64,000 nt of DNA from Nannobrachium achirus (lineage: Eukaryota > Chordata > Actinopteri > Myctophiformes > Myctophidae). The translations under genes and the position numbers were made by a program. The stretch is from assembly GCA_963921795.1 (NCBI GenBank), contig OY997642.1:26321258-26385257 (forward strand), given 5' to 3'. Below the pieces are notes generated by a model. That model worked only from the letters and a program-made list of their open reading frames with translations, did not search any database and was not told the origin of the DNA. Below are positions 36,056 to 48,128 of the stretch, piece by piece. How positions within the stretch are numbered: the first letter of the stretch is position 1; every line of letters begins with the position of its first letter.

Positions 36056-36071
36056 GGCTCTTAAAAGAGCC
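36056..36071 (-). terminator. Histone 3' stem-loop (H4 copy 2)
   Basis: Minus-strand GGCTCTTTTAAGAGCC, 31 bases after the stop. Confidence 0.95.
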
Positions 36072-36102
36072 TTTGGGTTGTTGGTAGATCAAGTCAGTGG
36101 TT

Positions 36103-36423
<321 letters not shown>

Positions 36424-36476
36424 TCAGATCAGTTGAAGATGCAGAAGTGAATGGCTTCAGAGCTGTGAGCCATGCC

Positions 36477-36484
36477 TTTTTATC
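36477..36484 (-). promoter_or_regulatory. H4 copy 2 TATA box
   Basis: Minus-strand AGATAAAAAGG about 65 bp upstream of the ATG, followed upstream by a GTTCTGAGGACGTAAGGG stretch that is also conserved in copy 1. Confidence 0.65.
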
Positions 36485-36565
36485 TGTGTTCTGAGGACGT
36501 AAGGGAGGACAGGCAGACTATGTGGGCGTTGCCATACCCCCTACCCCTCCCCCGCCCCACACACA

Positions 36566-36622
36566 ATTCAATTCAAAGGTCTTTATTGGCATGAGAAAAC
36601 ATACGTTTACATTGCCAAAGCA
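36566..36622 (-). mobile_element. LINE 3'-tail fragment
   Basis: Inverted copy of the last 55 bp of the LINE at 22.18-22.81 kb ('CAATTCAAAGGTCTTTATTG', 'GGCATGAGAAAACATACG'). Absent from the paralogous position in block 1 (near 11.05 kb). Confidence 0.8.
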
Positions 36623-37253
36623 CACACACACACGCACCTCCCTCTTGTTCATTTTGCTAGTCAAGTCCTCTATACCATAATAATTGTTGTTCATTTTTTG
36701 AATTCTCCCCTATTAATATTCTTGTCAATGAATACATGCGTAGTACACACTCTGGCCATAGCATTTCTTTCGACTCTCTCAAGTTTAAACGTTTGTATTG
36801 TCACGTATAACCTAAATAAAGGTAGGGCCTATAGAAAATCATCAATAATCAAGTATTATGCGGACTTTATGTCACGCTTATTTGAGCAATGTTGACATTT
36901 GCCATCTGTTGCACATGATGTAGAGGTGGACCAGAGTTACTATGTATAATAATGTATATGATTTTGAACCTGAACAATGGTAGTAGGGACCAACATACAC
37001 AACTAGGCCATAGGGGAGGTGTGGCTGGGTTTGCAAGCTCGATATAGCTAAAGTGAGAAATGGCCGTATTCATAATGTAGGACAAAGTTAGGCTGCGTTA
37101 ATGGTTAACTTTGTCATAAATAATGTTATCATTCATTCATTATTTGTGTTCATTTAACACACATGTCCATTGAAACAGGCTGGTTATTATTCCAGTGCTC
37201 ACATATGACCATGGTGTGTAAAAGTGAGGATACTCTTATAAAATGAAGTGGTT

Positions 37254-37269
37254 GGCTCTTAAAAGAGCC
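37254..37269 (-). terminator. Histone 3' stem-loop (H1, 37.2 kb)
   Basis: Minus-strand GGCTCTTTTAAGAGCC, 33 bases after the stop. Confidence 0.95.
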
Positions 37270-37302
37270 TTTTGTGGGTATAATAGAGATGGAACAAATG
37301 GT

Positions 37303-37914
37303 TTACTTCTTTTTGGGGGCTGCCTTCTTTGCGGCCTTGGGTTTGGCAACCTTCTTGGCTGGAGCTTTCTTGGCTGCTGCGGGCTTCTTTGCCACTTTCT
37401 TGGGGCTCTTGGCGGCCTTCTTCGGGCTCTTAGCTGCTACTTTCTTGGCGGCGGGCTTCTTGGCTTTCTTGGGCGATTTCTTGGCGGCGGCGGGCTTCTT
37501 TGCCGCCGCCTTCTTGGGCTTCTTAGCCGCTGCGGGTTTCTTGGCGGCAGCGGGCTTCTTTGCTTTAACTGCCTTCTTTGCAGCAGGCTTCTTCGCCTTC
37601 ACCGCCTCTGCCTTCTTGTTCATCTTGAAAGAGCCAGACGCGCCGGTGCCTTTGAGCTGGACCAGGGTGCCTTTTGCGACCAGGCTCTTGACGGCGATCT
37701 TGACGCGGGCCTTGTTCTTCTCCACATCGTAGCCGCCGGCAGCCAGAGCTTTCTTGACCGCAGCCAGAGACACACCGCTCCGCTCCTTGGAGGCGGACAC
37801 GGCCTTGACGACCAGCTCAGCGACGCTGGGGCCGGTCTTCTTGGGTCGGGGAGCCGCCTTCTTCTTGGCGGCCTTGGCCGGAGCTGGGGCGGGTGCTGGT
37901 GCTACTTCAGCCAT
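37303..37914 (-). CDS. h1: Linker histone H1, copy 2
   Basis: 203 residues, near-identical to H1 copy 1 at 11.7 kb. It has two extra AP steps in the N-tail ([12 protein letters not shown]) and SVAELV for SATELV at the start of the globular domain. Winged-helix domain and SPKK/PAAKK C-tail as in copy 1. Intronless with a stem-loop. Confidence 0.97.
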   Translation of the reverse strand: MAEVAPAPAPAPAKAAKKKAAPRPKKTGPSVAELVVKAVSASKERSGVSLAAVKKALAAGGYDVEKNKARVKIAVKSLVAKGTLVQLKGTGASGSFKMNKKAEAVKAKKPAAKKAVKAKKPAAAKKPAAAKKPKKAAAKKPAAAKKSPKKAKKPAAKKVAAKSPKKAAKSPKKVAKKPAAAKKAPAKKVAKPKAAKKAAPKKK

Positions 37915-37959
37915 AGTTGTCTCGGATAGTAGTTCGTCTTTCCTTCTGTAAAGTCTGAC

Positions 37960-38780
37960 AGACTGGTGTTGAACGCTCTGAAGGGGCTGGACTTAAACAC
38001 CACATGAGAACCATATAGAGACAACATGCACACAGCTCCTCTTGTCTAGGTGGCTTAATGTTCCACTTGTGTTTTCTCCTCGATTAAAACAAGTTATAAC
38101 AAACTATGGTGTATGTTATGAAATGAAACAAAGAGCTGACCAGTTAGCACACATGTGCCTTTTTGTTATCAATATAACTGCGATGAAAAAAGCACTCTAG
38201 TTTTTAAGTGATACGCTCAAAACATCCCCCTTGCACAGTCAGAGCACTGTGTTTCCTCTGTCATTTTGCTTCTAAAACATTTTAAACTAAGTTAAATTAA
38301 CAACAATACTCACAATACTCTTAGCAGACATACCTGGCGACGCAATACCATGCAATATACTTTGGTTTTGACATCCGTTTTGCTATAAACAGAAGGTTTT
38401 CTGACCCCAGTAAACACACTCCAGTTGACGGCAGCATGATGGTGGAGTTGATCCCGACTTCCAATGACAGATGAAAACTGTTGCAACACTAGATGGATTT
38501 ATGGACAAATAACGTACTGTGATCAACCTACAGCAAACGAAATGTGTTTAAATCTTCAATCAACTGTGGTATCTGTATGCGATTATGACACGTATACACT
38601 TTCACCGGCACAATCCTTCCATGCAATAACATTCATAATACTGTGAAGATGTTTTGTGACTTTGGAACATGTTGTATGTTGGCATGCATGATTTGACAAT
38701 AGATATACATTTTATTCAAGTTACTGATTCTAAAAGTAGATGTGACACAGTGACTATTATTAACCTGGTGACAATATGCA
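37960..38780. other. Upstream flank of H1 copy 2
   Basis: Aligns to 12.38-13.08 kb and resumes at about 14.46-14.55 kb. The join near 38.62-38.64 kb is the empty site for the 13.09-14.455 kb LINE. No gene. Confidence 0.8.
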
Positions 38781-38791
38781 ATGGATACAAA

Positions 38792-39034
38792 CAGTGGTGG
38801 AAAGTAACTACATTTACGTACTGTTATTAAGTAGTTTTAACTGAGGTACTTTTAACTTTACAACAGTGTTTCCAATTTGCAATAATTTTTATGAAAACAG
38901 TGAAATTAGTGACCTTCTGCATAATGAGCACTTTTACTTTAGGTACTTTATATGTTGATGCCAATACTTTTGTAAAAAAGTAAAAATGTTGTAGGCCTAC
39001 CAAATTTGTAACAGGCCTACTTCTTCCATCACTG
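38792..39034. mobile_element. hAT-like MITE (CAGTGGTGGAAAGTAAC)
   Basis: Ends CAGTGGTGGAAAGTAACTAC and 'CTTCTTCCATCACTG', with internal 'GAGCACTTTTACTTTAGG'. A relative lacking clear ends lies in the cdc34 intron at about 59.17-59.46 kb. No exact TSD is visible. Confidence 0.8.
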
Positions 39035-39708
39035 GCATGCATACATACCTTGTGTCCTCAGCCTGGTGCTTAAACATTTCCTGCTCCACCTGTACCCTAT
39101 CTTATCATGGAACAAGTTATAGGTGAAGTTAATACAATGTTTGCCCTTGAGACTGACCTGTTTGTTTGTCACTTTAGGCCCTGCGCCATAGAGACTGCTG
39201 CCATGTGTTGTGCCTATATAATATATCTGTTAGTTTATTAACATGTATGATTTTTTTTTGTAGGTAGACTGCCACTGCCGTTTTGTTCTGTTTGGGGTTT
39301 GTTTTGTTTTAATTTCAGTTTATTTTTGTTTGATAGTATTTAGTGGTTTGGTCATTGCAAACTGAACCTTTGTTAAACTTGCATTTCCCCCAAGATATAT
39401 GTACTCATACACTGGTTTTCACTGATAATCTATTAGTGTGGATATAACCTCTTTCCTTTGTATCCGAGGCTGCAGGATTGGTGCATGGGGCCTCCTTCTT
39501 ACTGATCGGTATTTTGCACTCAACTTCCCTTGCATGTTCTGCTTTACTTTATTGAATGCCTTAGCCTTTACCTTTAAGGTGGTTGTGTAGGGCACTTGCA
39601 GTGTTTGCTATAGGCCCTTAGTTCCCCTCCCTTTTTGGCTATGACCTGCCATCCTTCAGTGCTCCTTTTCTCTCATTTCCCTCCTAATGCAGTTTGTACT
39701 ATATAGAG

Positions 39709-40089
39709 CCAACCGTAGGCACGGGTGCCAACATTGGCACAGGGGAGGGTGATCATTGGCACACTGGCAGAAGTGTGAGAACTGTGAAAGAGAGGATCTA
39801 TATTTTTGAATCAAATATCATTTTAAATGTGGTCAATTAAATGAAGTCACCCACTTTGCAGCAAATTACATCCTTCTACGTTCATTAAAATTCTGAACTA
39901 TGACTGGGGAGGGAGTTGAGGAGATAGGTGGGTTATTGCTGTGAGTCTAATGATCGTTATAACAATGTCCTGGCAATCAAAACATGTCAGAATGTTGACG
40001 GGTGTCATTGCATTTTATGTTGACATGCATGGCACACTGACTATCTAGAAAATAAAAACACGGCACTTCAAAAAGGTTGCTGACCCCTG
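39709..40089. mobile_element. hAT-like MITE with 8-bp TSD
   Basis: Exact ATATAGAG at 39701-39708 and 40090-40097. The right end is GGTTGCTGACCCCTG. The left end (CCAACCGTAGGCACGGGTGC) is diverged or slightly truncated. Internal 'AACATTGGCACAGGGGAGGG'. Confidence 0.85.
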
Positions 40090-40240
40090 ATATAGAGCTT
40101 CTCTTTTTAATTGATTTTAAACTATTTTGATGCAATAAAGTTCATTTTTATAATGGCTGAATTGTTACAGATTGTACTCTTGGGGGAAATCCTTGTCAGC
40201 CCATCTTTTATTGGGGAGCGTAGCGATATTTCAATACAAT

Positions 40241-40271
40241 ACAATACAATGCAATACAATACAATACAATC
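40241..40271. repeat. (AATAC)n microsatellite
   Basis: Six or so pentamer units with one variant. Confidence 0.9.
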
Positions 40272-40396
40272 GGAACAACATATGTACAGGCAGAGCAGGC
40301 ATATACAATGTGGTTGGAAAAGGATTCCATTTGATATCCTTCTCCTATCACAGCTGCTCACGAATCTTGCTGCTGTGTTTGCACATTGATTTACTT

Positions 40397-40595
40397 CATT
40401 GATTGATTGATTGAAGAATGTATTAGAAGTTTGCATTTGAAAAAAGTACAGTTTCATGACAGCACAAATCACTGGTACAAGGTCTCCTAAAAGGAGATCC
40501 TAGAAAGCCACGGCTTATTTCCACAGAAACCACACTTTATCTCATGTAACATTGAAAGACAGACGGATAGAACACTTTATCTAGGCTAACATCAA
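40397..40595 (-). mobile_element. LINE 3' UTR fragment
   Basis: The (ATTG)n tail and 'CACTGGTACAAGGTCTCCTA', 'AAAAGGAGATCC' match the 3' UTR of the LINE at 13.09-13.3 kb, same orientation. 5'-truncated. Confidence 0.85.
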
Positions 40596-40647
40596 TTTCA
40601 AAAGCAGAAAAAGCATAACATCAAATACAATGCCAGAAAAAAAAATC

Positions 40648-40697
40648 ACACCTGTGTGAACTGAGCGGTGGTTTACCCACCAACCCCCCCCTTCCCC

Positions 40698-40736
<39 letters not shown>

Positions 40737-40905
40737 GTGTGTGTGCCTGGCTTGGCCTGGCCTGAAAACAGCGCCCCTCCCTTAACATGTGTGGTCATAA
40801 AAGGTACTACACCACAGGCTTGAGGCTACATACAGACCCACCCACCCACAAACATACCTACACACACGGCCACGCTATGGAGACGGTGTGACCACCGCTC
40901 AAAAA
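40648..40905 (+). mobile_element. (GT)n-bearing repeat, 'CTGAGCGGTGG' family
   Basis: Starts 'ATCACACCTGTGTGAACTGA' and ends 'GTGACCACCGCTCAAAAA', giving short inverted ends GAGCGGTGG / CCACCGCTC around a long (GT)n. Other copies: 42.32-42.54 kb (inverted) and 43.13-44.48 kb (with a foldback insert); a partial relative lies near 46.33-47.06 kb. Confidence 0.7.
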
Positions 40906-41210
40906 GGGGTTGGAGCATGGGGGCTTAGTCTATTTACAAGTCACGCAGCCGCCTGAAGTTGACTTTTCAACCAGCAGGTATGGGAGTTTTTCATCATTGG
41001 TCATGTTTTCAAACTCTCCTTGGGTGGTTATGATCTGTGGGAAGTATGTGTCTCTGCTGTCCTGGTACAATGGACAGGCAGTTAGGAAGTGTAGCTCAGT
41101 TTCAACTTCATTTTGTGTGCAGTGGGTGCAAAGTCTGTTTTCTCTAGGGAGCTAGGTATGCCTATGACGTCCTTTCTCGATTGCAAGACTGTGCTCACTG
41201 AGTCTGTACC
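40906..41210 (-). mobile_element. Decayed LINE 3' coding fragment
   Basis: Minus-strand translation shows broken traces of the C-terminal Cys/His segment and 'KLPYLL', the same ending as the LINE at 22.2 kb. Several stops; not functional. Confidence 0.5.
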
Positions 41211-41253
41211 ATCTAACCTATCTACTGGAACTATATCTGCACTGACTCTGTCC

Positions 41254-41254
<1 letters not shown>

Positions 41255-41302
<48 letters not shown>
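41255..41302. repeat. (TATC)n microsatellite
   Basis: About 12 units. The neighbouring 41380-41420 stretch is a (CA)n/(CGCA)n tract. Confidence 0.95.
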
Positions 41303-41303
<1 letters not shown>

Positions 41304-41461
41304 TAAATCTATCTAGTCAAGATTTTTCTTGGGTCGGTCACCTTGCTCAGGTATTCTGCCAGTGTATTGTATTATCTCACACACACACACACACGCACGC
41401 ACGCACGCATGCACGCATGCACATGCACAATGCAGGGAGTGCAGAGACCCAACCCCCCACC

Positions 41462-41720
41462 CACACTCTAAAACCACTGATAGACATGCTGATTAAATAT
41501 ACATTAAAACACTTCATTAAATTGTGTGGTGGTGGTGGGTTGACAAATGTTTCAGAGCTTCCTGCAGGGACGGCAAATGTCTCTCCTCTCTCATAGTTCT
41601 ACTATGAATATCTAGCACCAGCACCAGCACGCTTGACTGTGAATATCAACAGGGCTATTGCCTATTGTTCTGGGCCAGGTCTCAAATCCCCATTAAACTT
41701 TATCTTGTCTTCTGTTACCT
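41462..41720 (+). repeat. Diverged dispersed repeat copies
   Basis: 'CCACTGATAGACATGCTGAT' links this to the 17.21 and 21.87 kb repeats, and 'CAGCACGCTTGACTGTGAA' to 45.40 kb. Confidence 0.55.
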
Positions 41721-41800
41721 AATTGTCTGTAAATGCAAAACTTGAATGCCACGTTAGAGTTAGAGTGAGGCCAAGATCCTGCTCTCATCCACCGATGGCC

Positions 41801-42446
41801 TTAAGCGTGTAGTCCAGGACTGACAAAGAGGAAGGGGGCTATGGTGTCTCCTTGCAGTACTACCCCATGCAGCCAGGATGTCAAACTCTTGCCATCTGGG
41901 GTCACCACCTTAGCCCTTGTCCCTGCATACATGGCAAGCTCTGAAGCGTCATGGACATGGTGGCCGTTTTGAGGTACTGCAGTTGGGGCCAGAAACATGA
42001 ACGTGCATCTAGGCTTCTTTGTATTGACTGCGCGTTCATACCGGAAGTGCTCTTTCATGAATTGGAGCCCCAGCGCGTCCATGAACACAAACTATGACGC
42101 AAAACGCGTCACATAGGCCCCATGCGTCACATTTTACTACGCGGAAGAAGGGGTGAAAACACCTCATGCGCTGGGTGAGCAACTCAATGCAAGTGGACGG
42201 GCGGGGATATCCGGTGTCCTCTCTATACTTCTTATAACTCTATGATACATGGTGCCCGGAATAAATTGGGAGGGACACCACAGGCCTTAAGTGTATCGTG
42301 CCTAAGTGTATTGAGTCAAATGCCTTTTTGAGCGGTGGTCACAACGCTCCTATACGTGGCCGTGTGTGTGGGTATGCGTGTCTGTAGCCTGCAGTAACCT
42401 TTTCTGACCACACATGTTAAGGGAGGGGCGCTGTTGTTCAGACTCA

Positions 42447-42505
<59 letters not shown>

Positions 42506-43135
42506 CCTCTACCGCTCAGTTCACACGAGTGTGATTTTTTTAAATCAATAAAGCACAGTACAGCAGCCAGGTTGTTCTTCTTCACCTCCTCGATAATTCT
42601 CCTTAAGGGTTCAGCTGCTCAAACCGGGACGTGAACCACTGTTCCCTAAAACTGGGACCCTCAAAGCAAAGCGCATGTGCAACGGGCATGAGCGCGTCCC
42701 TTCTCTAACGTTCGTGCACGCGCACATACGGTTATATGTGATTGACAAATGACAAAGAGCCTCAGCGTTGAATTCAGACCATATTTAGACACACAATGAA
42801 TTTGTTCATGTTTTCTGATTGGTTAGGTGAGCATATTTTCATGAAAAGATCATGATAAATATATATATAAGTTGCAACCACTGAAAACAGCTACTATAAT
42901 TTTAATTCTGGCGAAAACAAGGACATATTTTTGTTTTAGAGATATTTGTCGGGACTCAGGACACGCAGCTTGAAACCGGGACAATCCTGGCCAAACTGGT
43001 CACCCTACCTTAGGCCAAGATCTGGGCTACAGTGGTTCTTTCCTCTCGAAAACCGCTTTGGTTCCCCCAACCTGGTTGTAAAGCTTTGCAGGTCAAGCAG
43101 ATGCCTCGGTAGTTGTCTGGCTTCTCATATTTCAA
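41801..43135 (-). mobile_element. Decayed non-LTR RT, split by a nested repeat
   Basis: Three minus-strand pieces in order: 43.13-42.99 kb (YEKPDNYRGICL and NQSGFREERTTVAQIL type traces), 42.33-42.24 kb (KAFDSI, then GVPPNLFRA), and 41.94-41.80 kb (GTRAKVVTPDGKSLTSW, LQGDTIAPFLFV). These match RT fingers, motif A and motif B in order. The gap is filled by the (GT)n-bearing repeat and other sequence. Frame and family are uncertain. Confidence 0.6.
42320..42545 (-). mobile_element. (CA)n-bearing repeat, inverted copy
   Basis: Inverted relative of 40.65-40.90 kb. It includes the uninterrupted site 'CATGTTAAGGGAGGGGCG', one of two empty sites for the 891-bp foldback element. Confidence 0.7.
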
Positions 43136-43311
43136 AAATCACACCTGTGTGAACTGAGCGGTGGTCAGTGGGTGGGTGGGTGGGTGCAGCGGGGTTAGTG
43201 TGCTTTACAATGCTGTAGTTTCGTCACACTCTAATTTATTTGACCCTAAAACATTCAGTTTGTTAATAATAATAATAATACTTGACCACACATGCTGACC
43301 CACCCTTCCCC

Positions 43312-43439
<128 letters not shown>

Positions 43440-43461
43440 AACAACAGCACCCCTCCCTTAA

Positions 43462-44352
43462 AGGGGAGTTTCGGTCAAAAACGACTTTCCTACCTTTGAA
43501 ATGATGATCCAGGAAGGCTCTGGGCTGATCCGGGTGTTGTTTTACCCAAAGCAGCATTTTGTTCATTTATCGATTTTCTCCCCTGCACCCCACGGCTCCA
43601 AAACGGCACCTTTAGGGTCGTACCGTAATCCGGTTATTATTCTCGCTCAAAATTCACTTTTCTCGCTCGGTCTCAGTCCCTCATACTGTAGTTAGCATAT
43701 CCAAGCTACATCAGCTCCTGGTCGCCGCCATGTTTGTTTACTTCAAGCTCAACTCTCAACTCTCAGCCCAGGAGAGAAACACTGGGAAATCCCTAACCCG
43801 TTGGGAAACGCGCGTTCACGAGCTGCTGCTGCTGCTGCTGCTGCTGCTCTCACAGCTCCACCTCCCTCCCCCACAGCCTGTTACCTGTTGAGGCAGACAA
43901 GAGGCTACACCATACATCACTCTGCAGACTTTGTCGACATAGTTACATCTTTTTTCTTTGGCTAAGAGCATTTTTGTGTTTTATTGTTCGTCGCGCGTCG
44001 GGGAGTCACGCGATACAAAACGGGATTTCCCAGTGTTCTCTCCTGGGCTGCGAGTTGAGAGTTGAGCTTGAAGTAAACAAACATGGCGGCGACCAGGAGC
44101 TGATGTAGCTCGGATATGCTAACTACAGTATGAGGGACTGAGACCGAGCGAGAAAAGTGAATTTTGAGCGAGAATAATAACCGGATTACGGTACGACCCT
44201 AAAGGTGCCGTTTTGGAGCCGTGGGGTGCAGGGGAGAAAATCGATAAATTAACAAAATGCTGCTTTGGGTAAAACAACACACGGATCAGCCCAGAGCCTT
44301 CCTGGATCATCATTTCAAAGGTAGGAAAGTCGTTTTTGACCGAAACTCCCCT
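43462..44352. mobile_element. TTAA-flanked foldback element, 891 bp
   Basis: Arms of about 331 bp (43462-43793 and 44022-44352) are almost perfect complements, with ends AGGGGAGTTTCGGTC / GACCGAAACTCCCCT. TTAA lies at 43458-43461 and 44353-44356. Two related copies of the host repeat carry a single TTAA here (40782-40785 and 42417-42420). The 228-bp loop has a (CTG)n tract. The arms give small mirrored ORFs with no recognisable domain. Confidence 0.95.
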
Positions 44353-44518
44353 TTAACATGTGTGGTCAGAAAAGGTACTGCAGGCTTGAGGCTACATACA
44401 CGGCCGGACGGACGGACGGCCGGACGGATACCCACACACACGGCCACGTATAGGAGACGGTGTGACCACCGCTCAAAAACAGTATTCAGTTATAAAAAGA
44501 AGAAAGGCCATGACAGTG

Positions 44519-44555
44519 CACACACACACACACACCCACACACCGACACTCACAC

Positions 44556-44614
<59 letters not shown>
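44519..44614. repeat. (CA)n compound microsatellite
   Basis: Interrupted CA repeats following the third copy of the CTGAGCGGTGG-family repeat. Confidence 0.9.
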
Positions 44615-44615
<1 letters not shown>

Positions 44616-46330
44616 CAAAAAGTGCTTTTCTATCATATCTAGGCATAAAGATAACCTTACTAGGCCAATCAACACTTGGTTTAGAGAAATGTTCTTTTGC
44701 AGAGACATAAGTGTGTCACAAGACTGATTAAACCAGTAAAACTCCCTATCGGGAGATAAGCGACCGTCACATCGCATACACTGTTAATCGTTTAAAGATA
44801 AAAGTCTGAGATCTGAAATCTATGCTACTGTGTGGGGTCCAGAGCCTCCCAAGGGTCCTTTGGGGGATTTCCAGGGGGCCCTCGGAATATTTGGATACAT
44901 TTTGAAAAGTTTAAGCAGCACCCATCTTCTCTTGTGGGGTTCCCTGGCACAACGCATTTTCAGGTGGGGGTCTGTGGAGAGACATTCTCTCGACAAAGTC
45001 TGTAAGAGGGACAGACCGAGTGAGTGTTCCCTTTTCTTTGACGATGACTTGCCAGATTGGTGGAGAGAAAACATGGAAATCTTTTGGATGTTTGTTTAGA
45101 CTTTGATAGCTGTGCCATGGCTGGACTCATTGTCAACACACACATCTCCAGTAAAGAATTGTAGATGAGATTCTTATTCTTTCTGGTAAAGTTAAGACAA
45201 AACCAAAAGCCTCCCTATTGCCTATTCCAAATAATTCAAATACAACTAGGCTGCATGTTGCAGGTTCTTGCAGCTTTTTCCGGAAATGCACTGAAAGAGT
45301 TCCCCAACACTCACCGACCACTACACCTACACATTTCATTTGTTAATGACATTCATTCACATTTAGAGGCATGTTTTTCTGAGAAGTATTTGCATTCACA
45401 CCAGCACGTTTGACTGTGAAATCCAGCAGGGCCATCGTTCTATTAGGCCAGGCCTCAAATCTCTATTGAACGTCATCTACCTTGTCTTTTGTTCTGGAGT
45501 GGGGGCAAAATGCTAAGCCAAGTTTTTATACATCCATGCTTTATCCTTGGCCTATGTGTGAAATGCATGTGGAATTTGATTGGTTTCTCTTTACAATATA
45601 AATTCAACAAAGCTTCTTAGATCCTGAAATGGGTCCAAATGTGCTTGTTAGCCAAGTTGGTGTATATTAGGCTAAAGTAAAGGAGAGACTAGCTCAGTCT
45701 TGGTTGGAGTGTCCACTCTGAGATTGGGAGATTGGGAGGTCGGGGTTCATTCCTTGGCCGAGTTAAAATGATTAAAACAAAACATGATAATAATCCAATG
45801 CCTCCCTGCTTGGCACTCAGCATGAAAGTATGGATTAGTTTGTGACATACTGGGTCATCATTATGTCTAGAAGGGTGTACTTGTACTTCATGGCTGGTTG
45901 ATCATGTACTTGCACATCAAGCCATTAAGAATATGGAATCTGACTTTACTTTAACCCTTTGTGTCTTGTCTTGTTCTCTCTGTCCAACCATGCAGCCATT
46001 TTGTGAAAGTAAAACACCATCTTTTGTTTAGCAACAAAGCATTCATGGTTAAAAAATATTGCGTTTTACTGGCTGAGGAAAAAATAAATAGGCCTAATAG
46101 CAAACTAGCATGGGGTGATGTTATGTTTAGGCCTTTCATCTTTTGGGGAAAAATACTATCATTGAAACATGTATTAATTGTCCATATTGCGTTTTTGCAC
46201 TCCACTGTACAATATGTTGACATGGAGTGTTGTAAGATGTAAGACATATTATTTGCAAATAAAGTTAAAAGGATAAAACAAAAACAAACCAAAAATGCCA
46301 GTGCTGACTCCTCCCTTCACACATAGTTAA
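44615..46330. other. Intergenic, no gene seen
   Basis: Repeat-derived pieces (45.20-45.35 kb matches 17.62-17.74 kb; 45.40-45.50 kb matches 41.62-41.72 kb). No domain-bearing ORF. Confidence 0.5.
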
Positions 46331-46354
46331 AAATCACACCCGTGTGAAGTGGAG

Positions 46355-46440
<86 letters not shown>

Positions 46441-47060
46441 ATCATGTGTACCGATTTTTGTGACATTTGAAGAAAATATGTAGGAAAAGGAGCAAAAAGT
46501 GTGTTTTGGAGAAAATTCAAGATGGCGGAAAATCTATCATGGCGCAAATGGGCGTGGCCTATATGGGGAGATGCGTCATGACCCAAGGAATCCAGGGAAA
46601 AAATATTTTTAATTTTCCGACCTACGGTTCAAGAGTTACAGGCCAAAACGTAAAGTGGGGTGTTATGGCGCCACCATGCGGCCAAATGACACAATTATTT
46701 TTTATTTAATCCTTGAAATCATTATGAACCTCCTCTCCAAGTCTTGAAACTCTAGCCCCTATGGTTTGCGAGAGACAAATAATTGAATGTGAGTTTTTGC
46801 AATTCCCATTATAAGTCAATGGGGAAAATTAATTCACTAATAAATTAATATCAATTAAACTATAGAACCTTTCTCTTAGAAAAGTAATAGCCCACGATTC
46901 CCGAGTAAGCCGGTCGATTTGACATATGGCGCGAGTGTGTGGTGGCAAAACTGTGGGACTAGTGGCGTGCCGAAGTTTAGGAAGTTCAGGCTACATACAC
47001 ACACACAGACAGACAGACAGACCCACACGGCCACGTATAGGGAGCCTGTGCTTCACACAG
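46331..47060 (+). repeat. Multicopy fish repeat with (GT)n
   Basis: 'AAAATCACACCCGTGTGAAG', a (GT)n tract (46356-46438), 'AAGATGGCGGAAAATCTATC', 'ATGGCGCCACCATGCGGCC' and 'AGTCAATGGGGAAAATTAAT'. Related to 52.6-53.7 kb and 62.3-63.6 kb by the 'GGCGCCACCA..AGGC' phrases. Confidence 0.55.
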
Positions 47061-47208
47061 CTCCAAAAAGCAGAGCACTGGCCCCTCCCACTGACACTTA
47101 TTTAAACAGGACACAGCCAAAAGCAGAGCACATAGGCCTACTTCCATTCCTCAGTCACAGTTCCCTCTCCACTCCACCGAGCAGGAAGACTTGATCATTG
47201 AACTAAAG
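47060..47208 (+). promoter_or_regulatory. cirbp: cirbp promoter and 5' UTR exon (approximate)
   Basis: A GC/pyrimidine-rich leader with 'CACTTATTTAAACAGGAC' (possible TATA-like TATTTAAA) ends at a good donor, CTAAAG|GTAATT (47208/47209). The acceptor for the coding exon is TTTCTCTTTAG (48111-48121). The transcription start is not defined. Confidence 0.6.
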
Positions 47209-47602
47209 GTAATTATTTCTGATTTCTGAAACATGTTTTGTGATGCACTTCAGCCGTGTGTTTAAATATTGTGTTTTTGTTGTATTTGGCAAAAAAAATC
47301 CAATTTAACCTTCTTTGTTGAAGTAAACAAAAACCTGCTTGGTGCATGTTGGCTTCTGCTACCGCAACTTTATTTATTTAGCAACAGACCCTGAGCTTTA
47401 TTTGACAAAATCTGTGTATTTTAACAAGTGTAATGTTGGAGAAAGTGCTGTGTTAAGTTGTGTGTTTACATTGATTTTGGACTAGACAAAATCCTCATGC
47501 TAGCACAGCTAAAGCTAAGCTAACCAGGCCCAGGCTGTGGGCCAATCAAAGACCACCAGTTATCCATGTTGGTGACCTATTTTCTTTTGTTCTTTAAAAA
47601 AA

Positions 47603-47980
47603 ATGGTTCTCAACCTTGTTCAGGCCATGACCCAAAATTTGGGACTGAGGCATTACATTTTGTATAACAGTTCTATTGTGAAAATGGCAGATCCACATGC
47701 TCACAAGGCGTTGTGAGCATGAAGATCGGCTATTTTCACAATTTCAGACTCTAATGTTTGGCAATGTTTGGTCATTTGTCATTTTAGAGGTATTAAGTCC
47801 TTAAATTGTCACTTTAGAAATGTGCATGTTCACACTATGTATGTATGTGACACACACACTTGCGCTTTATAGTGTTTTGTTTACTGTTAAGTGAGAAGAC
47901 AATGTTGCACAAGTTGATCATCTGGGGACCCACCAAAATAATTTGGAGACCATTAACGACTGACAGGTTGAGAACCAGTG
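47603..47980. mobile_element. hAT-like MITE in cirbp intron 1
   Basis: Ends ATGGTTCTCAACCTTG and CAGGTTGAGAACCAGTG. At the core (47677-47740) is a full hairpin form of the GCAGATC.ACA.GCTCACAA motif. Confidence 0.7.
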
Positions 47981-48128
47981 ACCTAAGTGATGGTCCCACT
48001 ACCTACTTGTTTGATAAACTGTGTTGATTTATTTAATGCTATGGTTAGACAACAGACCATCATCCACTCATGTAAAGCACATTTTGCATGGGAGGGATTG
48101 ATTCAGATATTTTCTCTTTAGACCAAAC

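Noticed and set aside
43501..44313. Mirrored ORF MMIQEGSGLIRVLFYPKQH on both strands
   Set aside because: The two ORFs are the two arms of the foldback element; duplication by palindrome, not conserved coding.
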